From Manihot esculenta (lineage: Eukaryota > Streptophyta > Magnoliopsida > Malpighiales > Euphorbiaceae): DNA of 64,000 nt. Location of the stretch: contig NC_035177.2 of the NCBI RefSeq assembly GCF_001659605.2, positions 34,178,136-34,242,135 of the forward strand, read 5' to 3'. Of this stretch, positions 10,388 through 20,154 are shown piece by piece. The notes beneath the pieces were generated by a model, which worked only from the letters and a program-made list of their open reading frames with translations, was not told the origin of the DNA and made no database searches. The position numbers and the translations under genes are program-made. Numbering within the stretch: the first letter of the stretch is position 1; each line of letters begins with the position of its first letter.

Positions 10388-11155
10388 CACCCATATCATG
10401 CATACAACTTCTCTAAAACATACATATACCCTTTTCCATGTATATAGGGGCCTAAAAACTAGTTTAAACCCTAACAACAACATCATGGCATCTCATATAG
10501 CATATGTTCAACATATACTCCAACTTCTAGATCTACTCTAATCATGCCATAAAACTCTCTTAAACCCTTTAAAACATGCTTAAAACATAAGGGGAGGTGA
10601 GAATCCATGCTTACCTCTTGAAGATCGAGAGGATTGATGGTCCTAACTCAGAGATGTAGAGGAAAACGATCCAAAATCTCCAAGTCTCTAAGCTTTGCCT
10701 TCTATGCTCAAAAACTTCAAAACCAAAGTAAAAACTCATTAAAACTTGCAAGATTTGAAAGAAAACATGAAATCATCCAAAGGAGGACAAAAACCCACCT
10801 TTGCCCGAAAAGAGAGAGAAAACACACTCCATTTCTGGTCAAAGGACCTTTTATAGGTGGCCGGCCAAACCTCCTTCGGCGGCCAAAGCTGCTTCCACAA
10901 CTCCACCACGTTCGGCAGCCGAAGTGGGGATTCGGCGATAGCAAAAGGATGCCACTTTCGGCGGCCGAACCTGGCAAATGCCTCCTTGGTCTTTTTCTTT
11001 TCAAAACTCAATTTTCTTGACCAAAACCATAAAATCATGCAAAAACATTTTGCAAAACCTCTGCTTTACCCTTCTGGAATGCTCCGACATCCGCAAATCC
11101 CGGATTCCAACGGAGATTCCGCCGGAAAGTAGGAATTCTGATGCCGGGGTCTAGC
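10388..11155 (-). repeat. Chromovirus B 3' LTR, fragment 2
   Basis: Continuation of 4132-4828 after element A. It contains the donor-like CTTACCTCTTGAAG block (near 10611), the promoter region with TTTTATAGG (RC of a TATA-like box) and TTCGGCGGCC motifs (10860-10970), and the terminal block ending in the RC of CTCGGCTAGACCCCGG. The expected terminal TGTAATAC of the LTR is missing here: about 10 bases are deleted at the LTR/PPT junction near 11155-11162. Confidence 0.8.
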
Positions 11156-11260
11156 CGAGTCTCCCACCCTTAAGAACATTCGTCCCCGAATGTTCCTCAT
11201 CTATCACATGCATACTATAAGCATAACATAAAACACATAAAACAAAACATAACTCTAACC
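11156..11260 (-). other. PPT and pre-PPT hairpin of chromovirus B
   Basis: Read on the minus strand: end of pol, a short untranslated stretch, a perfect 9-bp hairpin (GAACATTCG/CGAATGTTC, 11174-11195, loop GGGA), then a decayed purine tract (TTAAGGGTGGGAG). The same arrangement precedes the 3' LTR of C, E, F and H. Confidence 0.7.
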
Positions 11261-12873
11261 TTAAAAGAGGTAGGGGTATTGCTGGAGCATAGATTCCCGC
11301 GTCTCCTAAGTACATTCTTCTATATTATGGTGGTTCCAAAGGACTTTCACCATCGGGATCTCCTTGTTTCTCAACTTTCTGATCTGAGTGTCTATGATCC
11401 GCACTGGCTGCTCTACATAAGTGAGATCTCCTAGGATCTCTACATCTGGTTCACTAAGAACTTTACCCGGATCTGACACAAACTTTCGTAACATGGAAAA
11501 ATGGAAAACTGGATGGATTCTTTCCATAGAAGCAGGTAAATCTAACTTGTACGACACATTCCCGACCTTCTGCAAGATCTCAAAGGGTCCAATGTACCGT
11601 GGAGCTAGCTTACCTTTCTTCCCAAAATGAACCACCCCTTTCATTGGAGACACCTTAAGCAATACCAGATCTCCCTCCTGGAACTCTATATGCTTCCTGC
11701 GGACATCTGCATAGCTCTTCTGCTGACTAACAACAGTTTTGAGTCTCTCTCTGATAATGGGCACTATTCTGTTGGTAATCTCTACTAACTCAGGCCCTGC
11801 CAAGGACCTCTCTCCAACTTCCTCCCAGCAAATAGGTGACCTGCACTTCCTCCCATAAAGAGCTTCATATGGAGCCATCCCTATGCTAGCATGATAGCTG
11901 TTATTGTAGGCAAACTCCACCAAGGGTAGATGCTGCCTCCAAGAACTGCCAAAATCTAGCACACACATTCTGAGCATATCCTCTATAGTCTGGATGGTCC
12001 TCTCTGACTGTCCGTCAGTCTGTGGATGGAAAGCAGTGCTAAATTCCAACCTTGTGCCCATAGCATCCTACAGACTCCGCCAAAATCTGGAGGTGAACTG
12101 GGGTCCCCTATCTGACACTATAGAAACGGGAGCCCCATGCAGTCTAACAACTTCATCAACATATACCTGCGCTAGCTTATCCACAGAGTAGCTACTCCTA
12201 ACAGGGATGAAGTGAACAGATTTGGTCAGTCTGTCCACAATCACCCATATGAAGTCTAGTCTATTGGACGATGCAGGTAACCCCACCACAAAATCCATAG
12301 CTATATTCTCCCATTTCCACTCTGGAATCGGTAGTGGGTTAAGCATTCCAGCCGGCTTCTGATGTTCCAGCTTCACCCTCTGACATACCTCGTAGACTGA
12401 CACAAACTGTGCCACTTCCCTCTTCATAGCTGGCCACCAATAAACTCTTTTCAGATCCTGATACATCTTGGTGGCTCTAGGGTGAACACTATACCTGGTA
12501 GTATGAGCTTCCCTCATAATGTCTCCTTTCAGACTTATGTCATCTGGTACACATAACCTGTTCTCGTAGCGGAGGATCCCTTTGTCGTTGAATCTGAACT
12601 CATCACTCTTGCCTGACTGAACAGTCCTAGCAATTTTGACCAACTCTGGGTCCTCATGCTGTTTCTGAGCCACCTGCTCTAGAAACACGGGTGTAACTCT
12701 CATCTGAGCTATCAAAGCACCTGTACCAGATAACTCTAACTGTAGCCCTTCTTTAACGAGCTTGTAGAACTCCTTCACCACCGGTCTCCTCTCTACTGTG
12801 ATATGGGACAAACTGCCAAGTGATTTCCGGCTTAGGGCATCTGCCACGACATTTGCCCTACCCGGATGGTACT
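11261..12873 (-). pseudogene. Chromovirus B pol: end of RNase H, integrase and chromodomain
   Basis: Minus-strand coding sequence for the linker after RNase H (YHPGRANVV.DALSRKS), integrase and chromodomain. Visible are the zinc-binding region ([13 protein letters not shown]), catalytic-core motifs [18 protein letters not shown] and [12 protein letters not shown], the GPFEIL module and a C-terminal chromodomain-like segment. Stops: TAG at 12065-12067 where element C has CAG, and TAG near 11303 where C has TGG. The frame begins exactly at the D insertion and resumes in frame at 40239 (upstream RNase H), so coding was continuous before D inserted. The final stop is TAA at 11261-11263. Confidence 0.9.
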
Positions 12874-13029
12874 TGATAGAGCATATTTTAGTCCACATTA
12901 TCATGATCTTATTGATGTTTATCTATACCTATTCTACCTAATTTTGTGGTTTTAATCATGTTTTGCAGATATTAGGTGTAAAGGAACAATTTGGAGAAAA
13001 TGCTCTTAAAAATGCCAAAGAATGCCAAA

Positions 13030-13260
13030 AATCAGTCACCTTCGAAAGCACTTTCGGAAGCCGAAAGTCACCCACTTTCGGAAGCCGAAAGTCACCCACT
13101 TTCGGAAGCACTTTCGGCGGCCTAAAGTCGGGTCCAGAGACGAAACTCCACCACCTTCGGCGGCACCTTCGGCGGCACCTTCGGCCGCCGAACCTTGCGT
13201 CCAGAGCCGAAAGTCCAGCCTCCGAAACTTATCTTAGGCGGCCAAAAGTGCCCCCGAACA
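13030..13260 (+). promoter_or_regulatory. TTCGGC-type inverted-repeat array in U3 of LTR D
   Basis: Multiple TTCGGAAGCCGAA and TTCGGCGGC-type motifs, with the composite order CCAGAGACGAAA...CCTTCGGCGGCACCTTCGGC...CCAGAGCCGAAAGTCCA also found on the plus strand in minus-oriented chromovirus LTRs (21590-21840, 27945-28130). It lies about 260 bases upstream of the TATTTAAA box at 13517. A regulatory role is inferred from place and repetition only. Confidence 0.6.
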
Positions 13261-13654
13261 GCATCCTTCTCATTCAATGAGCCAAATCTTGAAGATCACA
13301 TGTTTTCCACTTAGTGTGATGCTCATTCAAAATTCAAATCAAGGCTCCACCTTCCTCATTAGTGCATAAATCTTCTTGGACACACTATGGACAGCAATTA
13401 AAAGACCTAAATGTCCCTCCCTTGTCTTCACATGCACATATAAGACCAAGGGCACTTTGGGCAACCTCCAAAAGTTGCATGGGCATCCAAGAAACCCTAG
13501 GCAGCCTCTCAACATCTATTTAAAGGCCTCAAGAACACAAAAAAAGGCATGTTTCATCCACCTCTCCTTCAAGAATTCAGCAAGGCTCTCCAAGCCTCTC
13601 CACACTTTGGTTCTTCATCTTCTTCCTTTCTTTTCTTCTATTTTTCTATTTTGG

Positions 13655-13674
13655 TTCAGCCATGAGTGGCTGAA
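13655..13674 (+). other. Conserved LTR hairpin in D
   Basis: 8-bp inverted repeat TTCAGCCA/TGGCTGAA with a TGAG loop, equivalent to 5477-5501 in element A. The outer pairs are changed on both sides (AT to TT on one arm, AT to AA on the other), so pairing is kept. Confidence 0.55.
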
Positions 13675-14522
13675 ATCCTTATTCTAGTTGAAGTTTGGTT
13701 GAAACTAAGGTTGTTTAATGGATTGTGAGATCTGAACATAAACTATTGTCTTTGATTTTATTCAATATTCATGCATTTGATGCTTAATTCTAAGATTGCT
13801 TTGTTGTTTTGATCAAATTGGCCACTTGATTCTTAATTGCAAAGTTAATTGATTGTTGGATTAGGATATTTGTTAGTCCGTAATTGCTGGAAATATTCTA
13901 TCCATAGAACACTTGGTGTAAAAACCAAGAAATTGTATGATCTAGCAACATCTCATGCGTTTGAGTAGCTAGGGTTTGGATCTTTCTTGTTCTTCATGCA
14001 ATTGGCAATTGTTTTGATGCCTTTGGCCCAAGGACGTTCCTTGGCAATTTGTTGATTAGTAATTGGTTAGAGGACGTTCCCTAATCAGTTTGTTCATAAG
14101 GAAAGACATGGTGGTGAGAAGCGTCTTCCACCCCCATAACCAACCTATTGATTCAATCAAGATAACCATGTTTCAATGATCAATCCAAACAACCAAGGTG
14201 GATCCATATCTTCAACTAGACTTTTCTCATATTGAATTCTTGTTTTATTTTGATTACTTACTGTTTTATTTGCTTTCAATAGTTGTTAATCAAATCAATT
14301 TCAAAACCCCCCTTTTTACTTTATTGCACTTTGCCTTTGTTCTATTTTCAATCACTTGCTTCCAACTGTGCTTTCAATTAGTTTTCTTGGTCTTGATTGA
14401 GAAAAATAAATAGGTAATCAATTCTCTGTGGATTCGATCCTTCACCACTATCTGCAGTTGTAAATTGTTGATAACCAAGAAGGTTATTTTTGATTGGCTT
14501 CGATAACCGCACTGTAAAAAAT

Positions 14523-14540
14523 TGGCACCGTTGTCGGGGA
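14523..14540 (+). other. tRNA-Asp primer-binding site of element D
   Basis: TGGCACCGTTGTCGGGGA, 16 of 18 matches to the tRNA-Asp-complementary site. Both mismatches are transitions of the C-to-T/G-to-A type. Confidence 0.85.
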
Positions 14541-14572
14541 GTTGATTTTACTTGTTTGTTTATTTTTCTTTC

Positions 14573-15878
14573 ATGACCAGCTCTGAGCATAGGGACACTC
14601 TGCCCTTTGATCCAGAAATTGAACGCACCCTCAGAAGGCTAGGAAAGCAAGCCTCTGCGCCTGAAGAACATTCTGCCCAACCTTCGGCAGCCGAACCATC
14701 CCAACATTCGGCCACCGAAAGTCCTTCACTCCAGCAACCGAATTTTGCACCAATGGCAGAACCTCAAGCACCAGCTGCTGCCCATGATGGACATGCTGTC
14801 CAGGGCCAAATAGTCCAAGAAAATCCAGCAAATAGGCCACAAGCACAAAGAGAAAGAACCATGAGGGAGTTAGCAACTCCTATAGGTGATTATGCTCCAC
14901 TTTGCATCACCTATCCACCTCTTACAGTTCCCTTTGAACTCAAGACAGGTTTGATTCATATTCTAGAGAGAATGAAAATCCACATAAGCACTTGAAAGAA
15001 TTTAATATTATTTGTTCATCCATGAGACCTCAAGGGATCTCTGAAGATCATGTTAAATTGAGAACTTTTCCCTTTTCATTAGATGACCATGCTAAGGATT
15101 GGTTATTTTATTTGCCACCTGGATCTATAACTTCTTGGGATGATATGGTCCAAACCTTTTTGGACAAATACTTCCCACCATCTAAATCAATTGGCATAAT
15201 AAGAGAAATCACTAGTATAAGGCAAAAACAAACTGAGGACTTATATGATTATTGGGAAAGGTTTGAAAGACTTTGCACAAGTTGTCCACAACATGATATG
15301 TCAGACAAGGCCCTCATACAATTCTTCTATGGAGGATTGATCCCATCAGAAAGAAAACTCATAAATATAGCTTGTGGAGGGTCCATTCTAGACAAAACTC
15401 CAAGAGAGATGAAAGAGTTGATATCTACCCTTGCAGCCTCATCTAGGCAGTATGGAGAAGAGAAGCAACTACAAAGGGCCAATGAGGTAAGTTTTCCCAC
15501 TATTTTTGAGCTAACATCTGTTATAAAAAATGTTGTCGTAGACGTTGTGCAATAGATTCAAGCACCCCAGCCGCCTAGGCCATGTGGGATCTGCTTATAT
15601 GTAGGACATCCAACTGATCAATGTCCTACACTCCAAGAAGACCACCAGCAAGCAAATGCATGGGAAGGTACAACAACCAGCGTAGACATGATCCATATTC
15701 CAATACATACAATCCAGGTTGGAGAGACCATCCCAACTTCAGCTATGGAAAGGTCAACAATGATCAGAATTGCCAAAGTTACCAAAGAAATCAAGCCCAA
15801 CCAGCACCTTCAAATCCAAATCAGAACCTTGAAAAGATTATGCAAACAATGATGGAAACAATGGTAAACACCATGTAA
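14573..15878 (+). pseudogene. Athila-type gag of element D
   Basis: Capsid/nucleocapsid precursor that would package element RNA in cytoplasmic particles. The start is the ATG 33 bases after the PBS (MTSSEHRD). The N-terminal ~140 codons include an Ala/Pro/Glu stretch encoded by TTCGGCAGCCGAA-type DNA (14685-14725). A frame change near 14960 leads into the retrotransposon gag core (WLFYLPPGSITSWDDM, then QKQTEDLYDYWERFERLC). A stop at 15553-15555 is followed by a CCHC knuckle (CGICLYVGHPTDQC, about 15580-15625), another frame change near 15640, a Gln/Asn-rich tail, and TAA at 15876 where element A has CAA. At least two frameshifts and two stops make it non-functional. Confidence 0.85.
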
Positions 15879-15881
15879 GGC

Positions 15882-16844
15882 ATGCGACAAGAGATAGGCC
15901 AACTGGCTGCATCCATCGGCAGATCTGAATCCCAAGGTAAGCTCCCTTCTCAAACTGAGACTAATCCCAGACAAAATGTTAGTGCTATTACTTTGAGAAG
16001 TGGAAAAGAGCTTCAAGATGCAAGATATGAGGAAGAAAAGCAACCTCCACCAAAGCCTACACAAGTTGCACAAGATCTCATGCAATCTAAACCACCTCCT
16101 GCGCACAAGACTGATCCAAAAGTAAGTTTTCACATTCCACCTCCTTTTCCAAAAAGATTTGAAAGAACACAAAAAGAAAAAGAAGAAAAGGAGATCCTTG
16201 AGACTTTTAGAAAAGTAGAGATCAACATACCACTTCTAGATGCTGTCAAACAAATCCCAAGGTATGCAAAATTTCTGAAAGAGCTTTGCACAAATAGAAG
16301 AAAGCTTGCTGAAAGAGAAAAAGTAAGTGTAGGTGAGGTAGTTACTGCTGTTATTAAAAGAGAACTCCCTACCAAATGCAAGGACAAAGGTATGTTTGCT
16401 ATCTCTTGTAAAATTGGGAATGTTGATATAAAGAAAGCCATGTGTGATCTTGGTGCATCCATTAATGTCATGCCTCTCTCCATCTATAAATCTCTAAATG
16501 CATGTGCACTAAAAGAAACAAGAGTTGTGATACAACTAGCTGATAGATCTGTGGTATACCCCATAAGTGTTCTTGAAGATGTGTTAGTCCAAGTAGATGA
16601 ACTTGTCTTCCCTGCTGATTTTTATGTGATTGATACTAAGGAAGATAGTTGCAATACTAATTCTGATATCCTTCTTGGACGTCCTTTCTTGAGTACTGCC
16701 AGAACTAAAATTGATGTGCATGATGGTACTCTTACCATGGAATTTGAAGGGGAAGTCATTAAGTACAATGTCTATGATGCTATGAAATACCCACATGATA
16801 TGTCCCCAGTCTATGGTCTTGATATTATTGATTGTTTGAGCTAA
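15882..16844 (+). pseudogene. Gag tail and aspartic protease of element D
   Basis: About 320 uninterrupted codons in the same frame as the gag tail, separated from it only by the TAA at 15876. It contains VSAITLRSGKELQ, a basic Lys/Glu-rich linker, then a full Athila-type protease: CKIGNVDIKKAMCDLGASIN with catalytic Asp in D-L-G-A-S, later LADRSVVYP and ILLGRPFLSTA (flap and hydrophobic-hydrophobic-G motif). The frame ends at TAA where element I's homologue has Gln (LSQE), so the stop is a C-to-T change and the frame once continued into the following spacer. The protease itself looks intact. Confidence 0.85.
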
Positions 16845-16847
16845 GAT

Positions 16848-17771
16848 GTGTTTAATGAAAATCAAGATTGTATTTTAGATGATGATCTTTGCAGGACTGG
16901 AAACCAGAAACTGAAAGAAACCATCTGCAGCATTCAGCAGATAGAGGTTGCGCAAACAGAAGACATTCGACCGCCGAACATAGCCCACTTTCGGCTGCCG
17001 AACCCTACTGACCATCAATTAACGCATTCTGTTGCACCACTTCAGGAACACATTGCGCAAAAGGAAGATGAACTTCGGCCGCCGAACCTTACTGACTTAC
17101 GGACGCCGAATCCATCGCCACAGTTCACTCTGCAAACTGAAGACCTTCGGCCGCCGAACCTCTCACAGCAGAATCCAACGCAAGCAAACTCTTCCATCCC
17201 ACCTCCTTTGCAGTCGAGACCAGAACAGTACCTTCCAGATTCTGAAGAGAGTAAGCATGATCTCCTTGAACAAATCTTCCTTGCTCAGTCTGATGAGCCA
17301 TGGTACACAGATATGGTAAACTACTTGGCCACAGGTAACTTACCTTTTGATATGCCAAAGCACACTAAAGATAAGATAAAGAAAGATGCCAAATACTATG
17401 TTTGGGATGAGCCATATTTGTGGAAATATTGTGCTGACCAAATGATAAGGAGATGCATTCCTGATCAAGAAATAGCCTCTGTACTTACTTTCTGTCATTC
17501 ATATAGTTGTGGAGGACACTTTGGTCCAAGGAAAACTGCTCATAAGATACTTAAAAGTGGCCTATTTTGGCCTACCATGTTTCGAGATGCTTTTCTGTTT
17601 TGTAGGTCATGTGCTAGGTGTCAACAGACTGGAAATCTGAGCAGAAGAAATCAAATGCCACAGAACCCCATCATGGTCTGTGAGGTATTTGATGTTTGGG
17701 GCATAGACTTCATGGGCCCATTCCCACCATCCTTTGGATACACTTATATCATCCTTGCAGTGGATTATGTG
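16848..17771 (+). pseudogene. Spacer fused directly to integrase N-terminus (RT and RNase H deleted)
   Basis: Open frame in register with the protease. The first part is the Athila-type spacer with repeated RPPN/RLPN/RTPN peptides encoded by TTCGGCCGCCGAA-type motifs (16968-17160). Where reverse transcriptase should begin, it passes instead into the linker after RNase H (DEPWYTDMVNYLATGNLP) and the integrase zinc domain (CHSYSCGGHFG, then [11 protein letters not shown]), followed by the first catalytic-core motif [12 protein letters not shown] and RNase H are removed without breaking the frame. The frame is cut at VDYV by the solo LTR at 17772 and resumes with SKWVEA at 18496. Confidence 0.85.
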
Positions 17772-18490
17772 TGTAATACCCAGCTAGAGTCCTGCATTGG
17801 AATTCTACTTTTCGGTGGAGTCCAGAATGCCGAAAATCTCTAGAAGAGTTAAATTTATGTTTTTCTATCTTGTTTTGATATGTTCATAAGTTTTAAAGCT
17901 TAAGGAAATGAGTGTTTGAGTGAAATGAACCAAGGCAGAAAAGCCAGGTTCGGCCGCCGAAGGTGAGGTTCGGCCGCCGAACATGCATGGCTTTCGGTTT
18001 CACGATAGGCCGCCGAAGGTGGTCTGGCCAGCCACCTATAAAAGGCCCTCAGTCGGTTGAAAGGATAAGGCACGCCGCTTCCTTTCGATTTCTGAGGTGA
18101 GACTCTGTCCTTCTTGAGTATGTTGCATGTTTTTATCAAATCTTGCAAAGGTTTGATTAGTTTTTATGTTATTTTGAAGGTTTTAAGCTAAAAACTCAAA
18201 GTTGTGTATGTTGGAGAGTTTGAAGGAGAGTTGCTCCAAAACTTCACGTTAGGATCGTTCATCTTCTTGGTTTCAAGAGGTAAGTGAAGATTCTGAGCTT
18301 GTTTTTATGTTTTCTGAAGGTTTTATGCGGTTTTGGGGAAGAGTAAGAGTTTTCATTTTCACAGAAAATGTATGATCATGTATGAGAGTTACAGGTTCAC
18401 AGAGATTATAGTAGGCTTGCTACGGGTTCTGGCGGCCTTAAGCTGACCTGAATCCTAGCGCCGGTGACGGTCCATTTTGGGGTCGTTACA
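17772..18490 (+). repeat. Chromovirus solo LTR (719 bp) inside integrase of D
   Basis: TGTAATACCC...GGTCGTTACA with perfect target duplication ATGTG on both sides (17767-17771, 18491-18495). It contains paired TTCGGCCGCCGAA motifs at 17949 and 17969 (20 bp apart), TATAAAAG at 18037-18044, and a GAGGTAAG donor-like site at 18280. Relative to LTR C it lacks about 1.5 kb between the donor-like site and the 3' terminal block, including the second motif cluster. No internal sequence remains, so the element was lost by LTR-LTR recombination. Confidence 0.95.
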
Positions 18491-18495
18491 ATGTG

Positions 18496-19312
18496 TCCAA
18501 ATGGGTGGAAGCTAGAGCAACTAAGATCGATGATGCCAAAGCAGTAGTAGACTTTGTGAAGACCAACATCTTTGCCAGACATGGAGTACCAAAGGCAATC
18601 ATCAGTGATAGAGGGACCCATTTTTGCAATAGGGTAGTGGAAAGCCTTCTCAGAAAACACAATGTCTTACATAGGACATCCACAGCCTACCACCCTCAAA
18701 CAAATGGGCAAGTTGAAGTTTCCAATAGAGAAATCAAAGCCATCCTTGAAAAGACAGTCTCCCCAAACCGAAAGGATTGGAGTACAAGATTAGAAGATGC
18801 TCTATGGGCCTACAGAACAGCCTACAAGACCCCCATAGGTATGTCTCCCTACATATTGGTCTATAGGAAAGCTTGTCACCTTCCAGTTGAACTTGAGCAC
18901 AAAGCCTATTGGGCTGTGAAGAATTGCAACATGGACCTCAAAGAAGCTGACCACCATCGTAAGTTGCAACTGCAAGATCTAGAGGAAATAAGACGAGATG
19001 CATATGAGAATTCATAGAACTACAAAACAAAAACCAAAGCCTCCCATGACAATCATCTTTCAGAAAACAATTTGAGGCTGGTGATAAAGTCTTACTCTTT
19101 GACTCTCGTTTGAAGTTGTTTCCAGGGAAGCTACGGTCTAGGTGGATTGGATCATTCATTGTAGAACATGCCTACCCATATGGAGCTGTAGACATCAAAA
19201 GCATAGAAACTGGAAAATCTTCAAAGTAAATGGGCATCGTCTGAAACCATACTTTGAAGGATTCGCAGTACAAGTGGTGGAAGAAATTCCACTGCAACAG
19301 CCCTCTGCCTAA
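18496..19312 (+). pseudogene. Integrase core and C-terminus of element D
   Basis: Continues the integrase after the solo [12 protein letters not shown], the second catalytic Asp in [10 protein letters not shown], the Glu region [17 protein letters not shown] and [17 protein letters not shown]. The frame is stopped by TAG at 19015-19017, where element I has TGG, and a frame change follows near 19065. The C-terminal DNA-binding part ([18 protein letters not shown]) remains readable in another frame up to TAA at 19310. It would have inserted element cDNA; now inactive. Confidence 0.88.
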
Positions 19313-20154
19313 GTGATCATGCCATGCACACCACACCCCAGGGGAGTATTCAGATTCCTTTGTTCTTTTTTTCTTTCTTTTACATTGAGGACAATGCATG
19401 ATTTAAGTGTGGGGGTGCATATCTCTTTCTTCCTCTCCCTTTCTCCTTCTTCTCCCCTTCTCCTCCTCTTCTTCCTTTCTCTTCTGCGAATTTACATGCT
19501 TTCAAATTGCAAAATTTTTCTTTTCTCCTTTCAGCTTTGTGTTTCTTTTACTTTAATTAGCCACAATATTAAAATTTTTCATTTTTGTTATTTCTGCTTT
19601 CAATAAAACACACACAACCACAACCTTCTTCTTCTTTTTGTTTTGCTCTACTCAAACTGATGAACTATGTTGGATGAGTTTTTCTTTCCATGACCCAATT
19701 GATGTGATAACTCTTTAAACTTATGTTGCATCAATTGTAGTGAGCTATATTCATGTTTGAGAATTGCCTATTGAATTGAATCTTTGAGTTTGCCATGGTG
19801 AAAAATATATTGATGACCCTCAATTGATTGAGAATAAATTAAAGTTGTGTGAATGAACTTAATGTGACTTGATTTAGCAATTGGTGTTGATTTGCCCAAA
19901 TCATTGAGAGAAAGAAAATTCAGCAAAGGAAAAGACCTCAAAAGCACAAAACAAAAAAATATTCCAATGGTCAAAAAGACTATGAAAAGAGCTAGTAGCC
20001 ACATGGAAAGGTGATCAACTGAGTAACTGGGGGTGGGTATCACAAATATGTACCTTCACGTCAAAAGGTTGGTGATCTTTTCAAGCAAAATCAAAGTGCA
20101 AAAAGCCTGAATAAAGTACTTCAAGGTAAGGGCAAGTCAATCCAAAAGCTAGAA
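19313..20154 (+). other. 3' non-coding region of D, first part, with PPT-like block
   Basis: Homologous to 7851-8600 of element A. It holds the internal PPT-like block TTGAGGACAA...AAGTGTGGGGGTGCAT (about 19385-19420), a CT-rich tract (19423-19485) and GATTTGCCCAAATC near 19888. It is interrupted by element F at 20155. Confidence 0.7.

Larger units (their letters stand above)
12874..14517 (+). repeat. 5' LTR of element D
   Basis: About 1.64 kb. It begins TGATAGAGCATATTTTAG; the terminal CA is mutated to AA (C to A at 14516; the 3' copy still ends TGTCA). It shares the 5' block (to GGAGAAAATGC) and the 3' half with other Athila-type LTRs, but its U3 cassette (13030-13260) is a TTCGGC-rich block resembling chromovirus LTR sequence. 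Compared with the 3' LTR it has an extra ~24-bp TTCGGAAGCCGAA unit and an extra 12-bp CCTTCGGCGGCA unit. Confidence 0.9.

Noticed and set aside
19423..19485. CT-rich tract as a microsatellite or promoter
   Set aside because: It is imperfect, lies in the 3' non-coding region of D, and is absent from the matching part of element A; no core promoter accompanies it.
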